Notes under the pieces: generated by a model | Told to the model about the DNA's origin: nothing | Seen by the model: the letters and a program-made list of their open reading frames with translations, nothing else | Databases searched by the model: none | Assembly (NCBI RefSeq): GCF_964656455.1 | Contig: NC_135712.1 | Coordinates: forward strand, 73,165,239 to 73,229,238 | Length of the DNA stretch: 64,000 bases | Origin: Halichoerus grypus | Lineage: Eukaryota; Chordata; Mammalia; Carnivora; Phocidae | Reading direction: 5' to 3' | Shown: piece after piece, positions 12,095-23,149 of the stretch | How the letters are laid out: every line of letters begins with the position of its first letter | Numbering within the stretch: position 1 is the first letter of the stretch | Made by a program: the position numbers and the translations under genes

Positions 12095-12289
12095 TTTATA
12101 TATTTATTTTTTTAATTTATTTGACAGAGAGAGACACAACGAGAGAGGGAACACAAGCAGGGGGAGTGGGAGAGGGAGAAGCAGGCTTCCCACGGAGCAG
12201 GGAGCCCAATGTGGGGCTCGATCCCAGGACCTTGGGACCATGACCTGAGCTGAAGGCAGACGCCCAATGACTGAGCCACCCAGGCACCC
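12095..12289 (-). mobile_element. Can-SINE, antisense
   Basis: The tRNA head is at the right end (CTGAGCCACCCAGGCACCC on the plus strand) and the T-rich tail at the left. The 15-bp duplication GAATTACAATGTTTA lies at 12080-12094 and 12290-12304. Confidence 0.95.
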
Positions 12290-12304
12290 GAATTACAATG
12301 TTTA

Positions 12305-13659
12305 AAGAAGCCATGTCAGTCAGGGTAGGAGATGGTCAGAGAAGAGTCCAGAGCCCATTTTAAGTACTATGCTTGCATACAGCTCCACTGGCAGGACAGC
12401 CACCCCCAGAGACAGTGCTGTTGGGAAGAGAACAAACTCTTAATACCTACCCATGTATTCATCTGGTCTTGTGATGGTTACATACATCTCACTCTCTCAT
12501 TCCAACCAGTCTCTTGGACCTGGTGAGCTTGAATCTTCTCTCTGAGAAGAGTTCTGCCAGCAGGCTCTGGGACTAGAAGGCTGAGAGCCACTTTCAGGAT
12601 TTGGTGAGCCCCCAGATGATGACATTACCCTTGAAGCTTCCTGGAGTCAGCCAATGTCCTGCTCTCATCACCCTCTCATGTGCATTTTCAGAAGCATTGT
12701 CTTCATACCTCTACGCTCATTAAATGCTCACCTAGTGTCAGGCCCTAAGTTCAGGTACAGAGTGTAAACTCTGGAAAGATCAGCCTTGATTCAGCCTTAT
12801 GAACCTTCTAGGGAAGGGTCTTACTTAGACTGTGGGAACTCCCTAATCTCTATGGAGAAGTCTATTTGTAAGCATCTGTGTGTATTTTTTTTCTGGCGAT
12901 AGGGTCTACAGACTTAAGGGGGTCTGTTGGTTGAGGTAGTTGAAACCACTGCTTTGGATCACATAAGTTTGACTTCTTGAATGTAGGGGCTCTGCAGAGG
13001 AGAAGACCTGGACACCTGGCAGCCAAAGATTAAGCCCTTAGGAATGCAAAGGACCTAGATCTCCAGGGACAGAGGGAACAGAAGAATCTGTGGGTAGCAG
13101 GGGAGATAAAGAAAGGGACAGTGTGCTATTTCATAATGCATGTAGACTGCCATGAGTGTGATATTCTTTTGACATTTTCTCTCTCTCTCTCTTTTTTTTT
13201 TGGCCGATAGATTCCTTTTTGTGGGAGGTAAGGGTAGGTGGAGTGCAGAGTAGCAAGATGGTTCCCTCAAGCATTTTCAGGGATGTGGGAGGCACTCCAT
13301 AATATAGGAGGTAAACTGCTACAGGGTCATAACAAACAGCACCATGCTAATTTTTGCAATTTTAAATCCAATATCTATTAATAGTCCCTGCAAAGCAATT
13401 TACTTCTAGTCAGTACAATTCAACTCACTTCAATAAGCAGTAATTGAACACTCCTTGTCCACATTATTCCAGCCTTTCTACCAAAAGTTTGGTAATGGAT
13501 TATTGGTCATGAACTACTAACTGATATAGTGTCCACAGAACTGAGAGCAGGCAAGCTTTGAAAGCAACACTCTGGTGTAACTAGGGGATATTCACCTGGC
13601 CTGCCTGTGACACTCCTGGTCTACTGCTGTACCAGTGTTTTTATTGGTAGCACCCAATT
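12305..13659. other. Unassigned non-coding sequence
   Basis: A (CT)9 and poly(T) stretch at 13180-13200 is the only distinct feature. No exon is supported. Confidence 0.35.
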
Positions 13660-13860
13660 CAGATGACAATTTATATAGTCATTCCTCTATATAATCCTTT
13701 TATTGCTCTAACCTTGTTTATTCTTATCTGTTTGTGTGTCTCCCTTTCCATTAAACTAATGAGCTCCTTGAGGCTAGAGGCATTGTCTCCTTCATCTCTG
13801 TGTCTAGCACATGTCTGCTCTTTGGTGGACACTTAAAAATTGTTTGTTAAATTAAGCTGA
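13660..13860 (+). mobile_element. L2 3'-end relic, sense
   Basis: CTAATGAGCTCCTTGAGGCTAGAGGCATTGTCTCC and TCTGTGTCTAGCACATGTCTGC match the L2 3' terminus. Confidence 0.7.
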
Positions 13861-13949
13861 AATCTAAGGCAGAATGAAGAAGAGCCTTAGAGTGGAAATG
13901 ACCAGCTCACATTATTCACCCTGTGCTGCAGAGGTCTAGACCCGGAGGT

Positions 13950-14110
13950 CTAGTTTTGAGTTACTGATGAGCCTTATGCTTTGAGAAACTTATTTAATCT
14001 CTTTCAACTAAATGGGAGAGTAGATGAAAATCCTTGGTGAAGGGCTTTGAAGTGCTCAATAAATGTTAGCTGCTATCATTGTTACCAGTAATAGTTGCTA
14101 GTCATATCTA
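13950..14110 (+). repeat. Probable MIR SINE relic, sense
   Basis: GAGAAACTTATTTAATCTCTTTCAAC, then GTGAAGGGCTTTGAAGTGCTCAATAAATG follows the MIR 3' part. Confidence 0.45.
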
Positions 14111-15040
14111 TTATATATAATAACTTTAAACTTCAGTTTTCTTAGCTGGAAATTCAAGATAGTAATTCCTGCTTACATTATTTTGATAATGAACATGAAG
14201 ACAATTTGGAAACTATAGAGGGCTCTCATTGCATAGCCCATAAAAGAATGCATGGTAACAGGGAGATTTGTGCTTCTAGAATTGGCGTAACTCAGGCATA
14301 TTGCATGGGGGGCTCAATTGATGGACAATATAAATAAACTTTTAAATATAACATTCAAGAAAATATGATATAATGTCTAGGTTGTCAGGTAGAAGTTGAC
14401 CTGTTCCAAAATGTAGGAACATTAAAAAGCACATGGGAAAAGATGATGGGGGTAGACTCAGGACAGGTATGGGATTTAGGATTGGGATCCTGCTCAATGT
14501 GGGGTCAACAAAGCATTGCTTCAGGAATGATGAGTAGGCAGAACCATTCCTGGCTTGGCAGCTGGAGAGCAAGAGCTAGAGTTTGGAACAAAAGAGGATT
14601 CATGGCAAGATAGACATTCTAGTTTGCAAAATCAGCCAAGAGCTTATGTTTCTGAGTTAATGTGAACACTTTATCCCAGGCGTGGCAAATGTGGACAATA
14701 CCTAAGGCAGACAGTCAGCACCTGCATGCACTGCTAATAGGAGGAAGGCCCCCAAAAATTACACATGAAAACAGCTTTTAGCCAAGGATCACAGAAACCC
14801 CTCTGATAATGTAATCTTTATCAGGTGAGACAGAGAAGGTGGCTGATTTAAAGTTACATGTTCCAGCTCCCTTGTTATCCTAACAGGCAATCCTAGCAGG
14901 AGCAGAACTATTGACACTAGGAATTCTTAGATCTAAATGCCAATAAACTGAGGGGTAGAATTTCAGGTCTACTTCCGAGAAAATGGCTAGATGATAGTAG
15001 AAGTAGCAGTGCCAGCAGCATGAGCAGCAGCGGCAATAAA
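14111..15040. other. Unassigned non-coding sequence
   Basis: No exon, RNA gene or clear repeat is seen. Confidence 0.3.
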
Positions 15041-15044
15041 CGCA

Positions 15045-15250
15045 TGCGTAGCACTTACACATAGTAACTCATTTAATCTTTACCATAACCCTGTGAAGTG
15101 GGTCCTATCACCACCCCATCTTATGGATGAGAAACTGAAGAATAAAGAGGCTAAATAACTTGCTTAGGGTCACACCCAGGAAGTGGCAGAGTTAGGCTTT
15201 CAATCCAATGTGTCTTGGTCCAGAGAATGTGCTTTTTACCAAGATACTCG
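15045..15250 (-). repeat. MIR SINE, antisense
   Basis: It shows the antisense MIR order clearly: ACTCATTTAATCTTTACCATAACCC, TTATGGATGAGAAACTGAAG, TAACTTGCTTAGGGTCACAC, GTGGCAGAGTTAGGC. It is the best preserved MIR in the window. Confidence 0.85.
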
Positions 15251-15774
15251 ACTTCTCAGTTTTGGCTATGAGAATCAGTAGAACGTATACTTTTGACTTT
15301 GTGTGATGTAACTGTGGAACTGAGGCCATAAACTTAAGGGCTGGTTTTCCATTCTGTCTCAGACTATACTTGGAAGGAAGAAGGTTGTCCGGATTATAAA
15401 TATATTAGAAGACTCTTATCTTGCTCATATTTGTATCATCCAGGGTCTCAAATCTCCTCCCAGCTCATAGCAAGGGTTCAATAACCCAAATAGTTTCTAT
15501 GGGTTTTCCCCCATGGTGTAAAATTCTTTTTGCAACTGAACAAAGGTAGAGGGTGGGAATGCACAACTCCAGCCCAAACCCCCGACGGCAGGTTCGCAGT
15601 GAGTTGTTCGTCCTCTTGTGGGTCAAACACTTTCATCACATCCAGACTCCACTCAGGGCCTGGTTCTATCCTGCCCATGTGGCTGCTGGTCCCAGCCAGG
15701 GGAATCATTGGTTGTTGCTGTCATCTGTTCCTCCCATCACATATCTCATGGTCATGTCTGTGAAGGCTGTGGAT

Positions 15775-15975
15775 CAAACCTGGGTTTGAATCTTGGAAGC
15801 AGAACTTCCTAGCTCTGTGGCCTTGGCCAGGTCTTTCCATTCAGGCTTTCTGAGCTCAGCCTTATCATTTATGAATGAGGGTAATATTATCCTATTCAAG
15901 GAATGCTCAAGAGACTTAAGATAACGTGTCACCTAACACAGTGTTTGGCACAGGATAGCCAGGTGCTCGAATTAT
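15775..15975 (+). repeat. MIR SINE, sense
   Basis: CTGGGTTTGAATCTTGGAAGC, then CTAGCTCTGTGGCCTTGG, then AACACAGTGTTTGGCACAGGATAG follows MIR from head to tail. It sits about 200 bp upstream of an ATP13A4 exon. Confidence 0.75.
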
Positions 15976-16178
15976 AGAAACTGAGTTTCCCAGTTTGATT
16001 GTGACTTCCTGGAGGCCTGGGATCCTGTGGTATTTTGTTAGGGATTCTTCTCCACTTTCTCAATCTCTCCTCGACTTCTTCACTCTCCGCCCCCAGTTTT
16101 ATCACCAAAATCCCAACTGGTTCATTTGCTATTTACTGTGCTTAACCAATATTTGGGGTCATTTTGGTTCTTCTCCAG

Positions 16179-16352
16179 GAGATATTTGGCTACCGGACTC
16201 AAGGCTGCCGGAAAACCCTCTGTCTTGCTGGATCCATCTTCTCATTTGGGATTCTCCCCTTGGTGTTTTACTGGAGACCCGCTTGGCATGTGTGGGCAAA
16301 TTGTGTCCCATGTTCCTTGCAAGAGGCAGACGTCGTGTTGCTGAGGACAACA
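16179..16352 (+). CDS. ATP13A4: ATP13A4 internal exon (window exon 1; probably coding exon 2)
   Basis: This exon encodes 58 residues beginning EIFGYRTQGC and ending VVLLRTT. The acceptor is TTCTCCAG at 16171-16178, and the donor is GTAAGT starting at 16353. The exon starts and ends at phase 0. The remembered human ATP13A4 N-terminus has the same string with a few substitutions, which identifies the gene. ATP13A4 is a P5B-type P-type ATPase of late-secretory or endosomal membranes. Its relatives ATP13A2 and ATP13A3 export polyamines, while its own substrate is less settled. Residues 16-32 here (LAGSIFSFGILPLVFYW) form the N-terminal hydrophobic segment that precedes helix TM1 in P5B pumps. About 20 residues including the start methionine should lie in an upstream exon that I could not find between 1 and 16178. 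ATP13A5 is the closest alternative, but the match to ATP13A4 is much better. Confidence 0.95.
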
Positions 16353-16929
16353 GTAAGTGTGCATCTGGCTTTGTACCTGGTGGCCCTTTCTCCTGAACAG
16401 CTCATTACAGGATGGCTGTGGGAGATGTGCACATGGAAAATTCCATCACAGCCTTGCATTTATTTACCAAGAACCCAATAATTTGTGTATGATGGGATTT
16501 CATTAAGAAGACCTACTTCACAGGGTATTCCTTTTAAACTTGTGAGTCTTATGAATATTAGAGCCTGAATAACCATCTGAATAGCTAAAAGTCAGGGGGT
16601 AATGTGAAGTAGTTAAGTCAGGCAACAAGATAAAAAATTCACATGGATGCTTCTCCTATGTCCTGATGTATCATACCTATCCTAGTCCCTTTGGAGCAAC
16701 TTTGCAGGAAGGGATGGGGAGTGGTGGGGAGGAGATGGGGAGCACCCCTCTGAAGAGGATGCTGTCTTCTGTTGATTTGAAAGAGCCACAATCTTTGAGG
16801 GAGTGTGTTGCATCCTGCAGATATGCTAGGGTAAAAAAAAAAAAAAAATGCAGCCATCTTGTTCTGAGCTCATTTTCTCTCTCTGCTAATACAAGGTCCT
16901 CGTGTTAGGCGAGTTTCCCTGAATTTGCT
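16353..16929. other. Intron sequence, unassigned
   Basis: A poly(A) run of 16 at about 16833 is present. No repeat family or exon is recognisable. Confidence 0.35.
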
Positions 16930-17110
16930 CAGCTATTACTTCCTCCTAACATTCATTACACTTAGGCAACGTATGTCGTTCCTGTTTCTGCTGGAATGTC
17001 AGCTCCACAAGGGAAGGGATTATTTCTAATTTGCTAATTGCTGCATCCCTAGTTCCTGTATGTGGTGGGGATTCCATAAATATGTGGTGGCTGATAGGCT
17101 GAAGTGGCTA
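16930..17110 (+). mobile_element. L2 3'-end relic, sense
   Basis: TGTCAGCTCCACAAGGGAAGGGATTATT, then GCTGCATCCCTAGTTCCTG, then GATTCCATAAATATG match the L2 terminus. Confidence 0.7.
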
Positions 17111-17334
17111 TTCCTATTGATGGGAGTCAAAGTAGAGTCTCACAGAATGACCCATCTCTGGCTGACTTTTAGTGAGCGTTTCTCACAACGCATCAGCCCA
17201 AATGACCCAGAATGACAACCAAACTATTGATAAATGAACCTCTGCTGGGCTATTAGCTTCTTTCTATATATAGCAATCTCTCTAGATAAACACACTATTT
17301 AATGCAGCAAGAGGGGAGGTTAGCAACAAGTCTT

Positions 17335-17515
17335 TTTTTTTTTTTTTTAAAGATTTTATTTATTTATTTATTTGAGACAGAGAGAGAGAGCACATGAGAT
17401 GGGGGAGGGTCAGAGGGAGAAGCAGGGAGCCCGATGCGGGACTCGATCCAGGGACTCCAGGATCATGACCTGAGCCGAAGGTAGTCGCTTAACCAACTGA
17501 GCCACCCAGGCGCCC
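17335..17515 (-). mobile_element. Can-SINE, antisense
   Basis: The head is at the right end and a T18 tract at the left. The 14-bp duplication TAGCAACAAGTCTT lies at 17321-17334 and 17516-17529. Confidence 0.95.
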
Positions 17516-17939
17516 TAGCAACAAGTCTTATAACTATGATACAGGAGGCACTTCCTCCTAAGTTCTATTATCGTTCTCAGGGGGCAATGCTCTTGCTGCT
17601 GCAGAAACAACCTCAGGAACAGAAAAGTTTTCTGCCTTTCAGAGTGTACCACCAGACTCTTTGGATCTGAGAATGGCTGGCTGGCCAAGCTGTACTGTCT
17701 GAGATTGCTGGCAGCGTCAAGGCACATATAGGAATAGGAGGAAATGAACAAGAAAATGGCAAGGGAAGGGAGGAAAATGAGAGAACTGGAGGGGGAAGTG
17801 TATAAAGGGAAAATGAAGAGGGAGAAAAGAGAAAGAAACATCCAGTAAGAGAAATAAACAAATTGTCAGCCAACAGGGAATGAATGTACAGTTTGGGATA
17901 CGGGATTCAAGAGGTCCTAGCACTCTAGATGTGTTACAC

Positions 17940-18095
17940 TCACTCAGGAGTGTTACTTAACCTTTCAGGACCTCAAAATCTCCACTTGGGAAATAGGCCT
18001 AGGAAATGTACTTGTTCTTGCTTGCATTGGTGTGAGGATGAAGTGAGGTTATGTATGTAAAAGCCCTTTGCAAACTGTAAAATATGTGATCAAAG
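17940..18095 (+). repeat. MIR SINE relic, sense
   Basis: GTTACTTAACCTTTCAGGACCTC, then GTGTGAGGATGAAGTGAGG, then AAAAGCCCTTTGCAAACTGTAAA follow the MIR 3' half. Confidence 0.55.
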
Positions 18096-19689
18096 ACCAT
18101 TTTAATTGTGACTGAGTGTGAACGTATTATTGCTGTAGCAGCTCCGAGAGCTTGCTGTACAAAAGATCCTGCTATAGACTAGGTGCACCACATGTAACGG
18201 TCTGCTTGTCTGGATGTTGTGTCCTTCCCTTTTTAGCCAGGAGCATTCCCTCCCAGGATGGGGGACATGGGAAAGAGGTCTAGCGCCTGCGAATCCCCCA
18301 AACTCATCCATGCTCAATAAGGTCACCTCTCCTGGTTGCATGTGGTCAACTTTGCAACTGGATACATATTGGAAAAATTTTAAAAAGCACTGGTGTCTTA
18401 GGGTGCTGTGATCCATCCTCCTCCTCTTTCTTTGTCTCTTTCAAAGCCTTTTAAGCCCTTCTCCCATTTCACTGCCCTCCACGACTAATCAGAGCAGTCT
18501 AAACCAGCTTCAATCTTGCCTTTTTCATCTTGATTTCAACTTTAATTTTTAATTACCTCCTCTTATGTGTCATTTTAAATGGATTTGCTATGCCAGAGAC
18601 TTTCCAAATAAATGAGGTTCTAAATTAGTCTTTATGTAATTAGACAAGAACTCAATTATATCAAACATTCTTACTATCTGAGCCTTAGATAAAAATGTGC
18701 TTTGGGCCCCAATAGTTTAAGTCTGTGGCTAGGTTATTTGCATTAAATGACACCTTAAAATTTTTTTATTTGAATTATATTATGACAGCTGGGCTATAAA
18801 GACTTCCCATTAAAGAGAGCTAAAAAGACTCCTACCTGAAAATGTGTTATATGTCTATTTTTCATGTTATTAAAAAAATCAGTACTTGGTATTTATCATC
18901 AATCTCACACTGGTAAGATTACAGATCATTATTACAGATACTGATTAGGTAGTCGTTTCTTAACATTAAAAAAAAGGGGAGGCCATGATGTAACTGACTA
19001 AAAAGTCGTTAGCACTCAGTTTATTTTCAGTTCCCCATTTCTTATTAAGCCCCTCTAACAGGGAGATTTTTCCAAAATATAAGAGTAATTACACTTTTAT
19101 TTTATAATTTTAAAAGTGGCATTTTATTCATTATTCATCTACTTCTGGATTTTAACTGATAACTGTAGGGTTGCCACATTTCTATGCAAATAATATGATT
19201 TACATTCATTGGTGTTTTGAATTAAGATGCTCCTGATGATTTCCATAGTTTTCATCTTTATTATAATTACAGATGCATTTTTTTCCTTCCCTGTCATATG
19301 TCACATGTTGTCAAAGATCCATGATGTGCAGAGGAGAATGTGATGAGTGGTTACTAGGCTGAGTCAGGGTGTTTCATTTCAGTGTTTTAATGGGGAGCAT
19401 TTCCCTTCTGTTTTACCTAAAGATGTCAGTGCTAGGGGCTTTAGTTAGGAAACTCAGAAATTCTGCAAATCAGCCATGCAAATGGCATCCAAAGTCCCCC
19501 AGCTCCCCAGGATGCTCTTCAGCCACCAGTGTTTGTATTCACATATTCTGGATCCCTGACTCATCTCTCCCTCTTTCTCTTAGCCTGGTCTTTCCAAGTC
19601 CAGTTGCCTCACATCAACACCATTTCCTAAGGGAGCCAGATACTTTTTGTCTATGCTTTTACTCGTAACATTTCTTCTGCTCTTCTCTA
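18096..19689. other. Intron sequence, unassigned, AT-rich
   Basis: This 1.6-kb stretch has no repeat I can name and no exon. From 18540 to 19330 it is AT-rich but not simple-sequence. See the findings for the possibility of conserved non-coding sequence. Confidence 0.35.
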
Positions 19690-19855
19690 TCCTCTTCATT
19701 CATTCAGTTATTTATTCATTCACTAAATACCTCCTGAGCACCAGTCATGTACCAGACATTGTTATAGGTACTGGGAATATGATGGCTATGACCAAAACAG
19801 ATAGAAATCCCTGTCCAGTAGAGTGACATTCTGGTGAGGACTCAACTCATACATG
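19690..19855 (-). mobile_element. L2 3'-end relic, antisense
   Basis: The plus strand reads TTCATTCATTCAG, then CTGAGCACCAGTCATGTACCAG, then TAGGTACTGGGAATATG, typical antisense L2. Confidence 0.7.
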
Positions 19856-20119
19856 CACACACTCACACACACATTTTCTATAGAGTGAATATAGAAAGTA
19901 GGTGTTCTACCTCTATTTATGAAAACCTACTCATCCCTTAGCCATCTACCTCCTTCTCCATTGCTGATCCATTCTCTGCCTCAATTCTGGGGGGAATTAA
20001 TTACCTTTCCTTCATTCTCTTTCACCTCTGACTGCTATAATGCTTTTTGCAATCTGCCTTGTATTAAAATGTTATTCATTTCACATTTTATAAAACAGCA
20101 TCTCATTGACTATTTCAAA

Positions 20120-20235
20120 TAATTCCCATAACATTCCTGGAAAGTGGGCATTATCATCTGTCTCTATTTTACAGATGAGGATACAGATAACACCTTTGCA
20201 GTCTGGTAAACCTAGTAAATATCACCCAGGCTTTC
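20120..20235 (-). repeat. MIR SINE fragment, antisense
   Basis: ATTATCATCTGTCTCTATTTTACAGATGAGGATACAG is the MIR core in antisense. Confidence 0.5.
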
Positions 20236-20269
20236 CCCCTCCCTACCCCTCTCTCCCTCTTTCCCTCCT

Positions 20270-20560
20270 TCGTAAATTTGATGAGCACAGGTTGTATGCC
20301 AGCCACAGTGGTAGCTCATGAGCAGGGAGTGGGGCATAACAATTAGTCAAATCAAGGTTCTTGACCTCATGAAGTTCATTAGATCACTACACAAATAACT
20401 GTAAACATCCAGTTGTTATAAGTGCTGCTTAGGAAAGGTTCATGGTTATGGTAGGATTATAAGATAGGGTTTTGACCAAGTCAAGAAAGCCTTTCCAAGC
20501 TCCAAAGGATGATGAGTCAAAAGGTGATGGTGGCTGGTGGGGAGGGGCACATGGGAAATA
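20270..20560 (-). mobile_element. L2 relic, antisense
   Basis: GATGAGCACAGGTTGTATGCCAGCCAC, then GACCTCATGAAGTTCATTAGA, then AAGAAAGCCTTTCCAAGC follow L2 in antisense. Confidence 0.5.
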
Positions 20561-20854
20561 ACCCAGGAAAAGGGAATAGTGTAGACTTGCACCTGCCTTC
20601 TGACCCTCTAAATCCAGAGTTTTTTCCCACTATGCTACAATTTATAGTTTTTTAAAAATAGTTTATAGTTTTTTTATAGTTTTTTCTTTTATTAGGTTAT
20701 AGGCTTTTTGAAAACGGTAACTATGACCTACTTTTCACTCTCCACATCATCTAGTACGTGGCCACAGCAGGTGTTCGATATTTATTTTATTCAATTAAAT
20801 AAATTGAATTTAATCTGTAACAAATGGTCTTATGGTTTTTACCAGCACTTTCTT

Positions 20855-21072
20855 TTTTTAAATTTATTTTTTATTTTATTATGTTATGTTAATCACCATA
20901 CATTACATCATTAGTTTTTGATGTAGTGTTCCATGATTCATTGTTTGCATATAACACCCAGTGCTCCATTCAGTACATGCCCTCTTTAATACCCATCACC
21001 AGGCTAACCCATCCCCCCCACCCCCTCCCCTCTAGAACCCTCAATTTGTTTCTCAGAGTCCATAGTCTCTCA
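20855..21072 (-). mobile_element. Young L1 3'-UTR fragment, antisense
   Basis: The plus strand starts with the complement of the L1 tail (TTATTATGTTATGTTAATCACC) and ends in the 3' UTR (CAGAGTCCATAGTCTCTCA). The 17-bp duplication TTTACCAGCACTTTCTT lies at 20838-20854 and 21073-21089. Only about 220 bp of the L1 end was copied. Confidence 0.93.
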
Positions 21073-21627
21073 TTTACCAGCACTTTCTTACAAAGATGCT
21101 AAAGTTAAAGGTCATGGTTGAGAAAGTCAGAGAAGATAGTATTATATTTCTTTTAGGTACACATTTCCTCTTCTGACTCACATTCCCCCACCCCCTATTT
21201 CAATGTGGTTTTTCCTTAGACCTCCAGTCAGAGAGCCCTGAGATTCTGTGTGTTCTCCTATCAGAAATGATTCTGTTAAGACAAATCATTTTTAAGCCAT
21301 TATCTTAGGGCTATTTATTTATTTACTTATTTTTTTAGTGTACACTTTAATCCCCATAACCTATTTTACCCATCCCCCTCCCACCTCCTCTCCAGTAACC
21401 ATCAGTTTGTTGTCTCCAGGTAAGTCTGTTTCTTGGTTTGTCTCTTTCTCTCTCTCTTTTGTCTCCCTTTGCTTGTTTGTTTTGTTCCTTAAATTCCACA
21501 TATGAGTGAAATCATACGGTGTTTGTCTTCCTTTGACTGACTTATTTCACTTAGATTTATACTCTCTGGCTCCATCCATGGCTTGCAAATGGCAAGATTT
21601 CATTCTTTTTTATGGTTGAATAATAGT

Positions 21628-21630
<3 letters not shown>

Positions 21631-21667
<37 letters not shown>
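21631..21667. repeat. (GT)18 microsatellite
   Basis: A pure GT run of about 37 bases. It replaces the short TATATA stretch found at the same place in other L1 copies (compare 48193), so it probably expanded inside the L1. Confidence 0.95.
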
Positions 21668-21668
<1 letters not shown>

Positions 21669-22416
21669 CACATCTTCTTTATCCATTCATCTATCGATGG
21701 ACACTTGGGCTGTTCCCATAATTTGGCTATTGTAAATAATGCTGCAATAAACATAAGAGTGCATATATCCTTTCAAGTTAGCGTTTTTTGTATTTTTTGG
21801 GTCAATACCCAGTAGTACAATTACTGGATTGTAGAGTAGTTTTATTTTTATATTTTTAAGGAACCTCCATACTGTTTTCCACAGTGGCCGCACCAGTTTG
21901 CATTCCCACCAACAGTGTGTGAGGGTTCCTTTTTTTCCACATCCTCACCAACATTTGTTTCTTGTATTTTTTATTTTAGCCATTCTGACCAGTGTGAGGT
22001 GATATCTCATTGTAGTTTTGATCTGCCTTTCCCTGATGATGAGTGATATTGAACATCTTTTCATGTGTCTGTTGGCCATGTATATGTCCTTTTGGGAGAA
22101 ATGTCTGTTCATGTCTTCTGCCCATTTTTTAATTGAATTATTTGTTTTTTGGGTGTTGAGTTGTACCAGTTCTTTATATATTTTGGATACTAAGCCTTTA
22201 TCAGATATGTCATTAGCAAATATCTTTTCCCACTCACTAGGTTGCCTTTTAGTTTTGTTGATTGTTTCCTTCACTGTGCAGAAGCTTTTATTTTGATATA
22301 GTCCTAATAGTTTATGCTTGTTTTTATTTCTCTTGTCTCAGGAGACATATCTAGTAAAAATGTTACTATGGCTGATGTCAGAGAAATTGCTGCCTGTGCT
22401 CTCTTCTAGGATTTTT

Positions 22417-22601
22417 TTAAAAAGATTTAATTTATTTATTTGTCAGAGAGAGAGAGAGCACAAGCAGGGGGAGCAGCAGGCAGAGGGAGAAGCAGGCTCC
22501 TTGCTGAGCAAGGAGCCCGGTGCAGGACTCGATCCCAGGACCCTGGGATCATGACCAGAGCTGAAGGCACACGGTTAGCCAACTGAGCCACCCAGGCGTC
22601 C
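22417..22601 (-). mobile_element. Can-SINE, antisense, nested in L1
   Basis: The 16-bp duplication CTCTTCTAGGATTTTT lies at 22401-22416 and 22602-22617 and consists of L1 sequence, so this SINE is younger than the L1 it interrupts. Confidence 0.96.
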
Positions 22602-22949
22602 CTCTTCTAGGATTTTTATGGTTTTAGGTTTTACATTTAGGCCATTGATCCATTTTGAATTTATTTTTGTGTTTGGTGTGAGAAAGTGGTCCAGTTTCAT
22701 TCTTTTGCATGTAGCTGTCCATTTTCTTAACACCATTTGTCGAAGAGACTGTCTTTTTCTCATTGTATATTCTTTCCTCCTTTGTCGAAGATTAATTGAC
22801 CATATAATTGTGGGTTTATTTCTGAGTTTTCTATTCTGTTCCATTGATCTATGTGTTTATTTTTGTGCCAGTACCATGCTGTTGTGTTTACTAACACAGG
22901 GCCATTTGTACTGTGATTTACAGTTTGTGGGGTATTTGCATATATGTTG

Positions 22950-23110
22950 CCTCATTTGTTCTTTTCTGGTAGAGATTATTTTTTCCCTGTTTTACAGATG
23001 GACCCATAGAGAAGTATAAAGAAGAGTTCAGGGTCCCATAACTGTAAGCAGTGAAAGAAAAACTTCTATTGAGAGCTGAACTGGAGTTGGAACTCGAGAT
23101 CTTATTATCC
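22950..23110 (-). repeat. MIR SINE fragment, antisense
   Basis: CCCTGTTTTACAGATGGACCCATAGAG, then CATAACTGTAAGCAGTG, then GCTGAACTGGAGTTGGAACTC follow antisense MIR. Confidence 0.55.
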
Positions 23111-23149
23111 CTTGGTCAGTGAGCAGGCTCCACAGAGGCAATAATGTAA

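Larger units (their letters stand above)
21308..22890 (-). mobile_element. L1 3' region with ORF2 remnants, antisense, carrying a nested SINE
   Basis: Reading on the minus strand, the L1 spans the C-terminal part of ORF2 (frames 22575-22844 and 21945-22274) to the 3' UTR near 21308. A conserved Cys-rich region lies around 21900. It contains stops and frameshifts, so ORF2 is dead. A SINE at 22417-22601 splits it. This is older than the two full-length L1s but younger than the one at 1110-3352. Confidence 0.85.

Noticed and set aside
15995..16396. 133-codon frame overlapping the first ATP13A4 exon
   Set aside because: It uses a different frame from the conserved EIFGYRTQGC reading. The exon with canonical splice sites explains the region.
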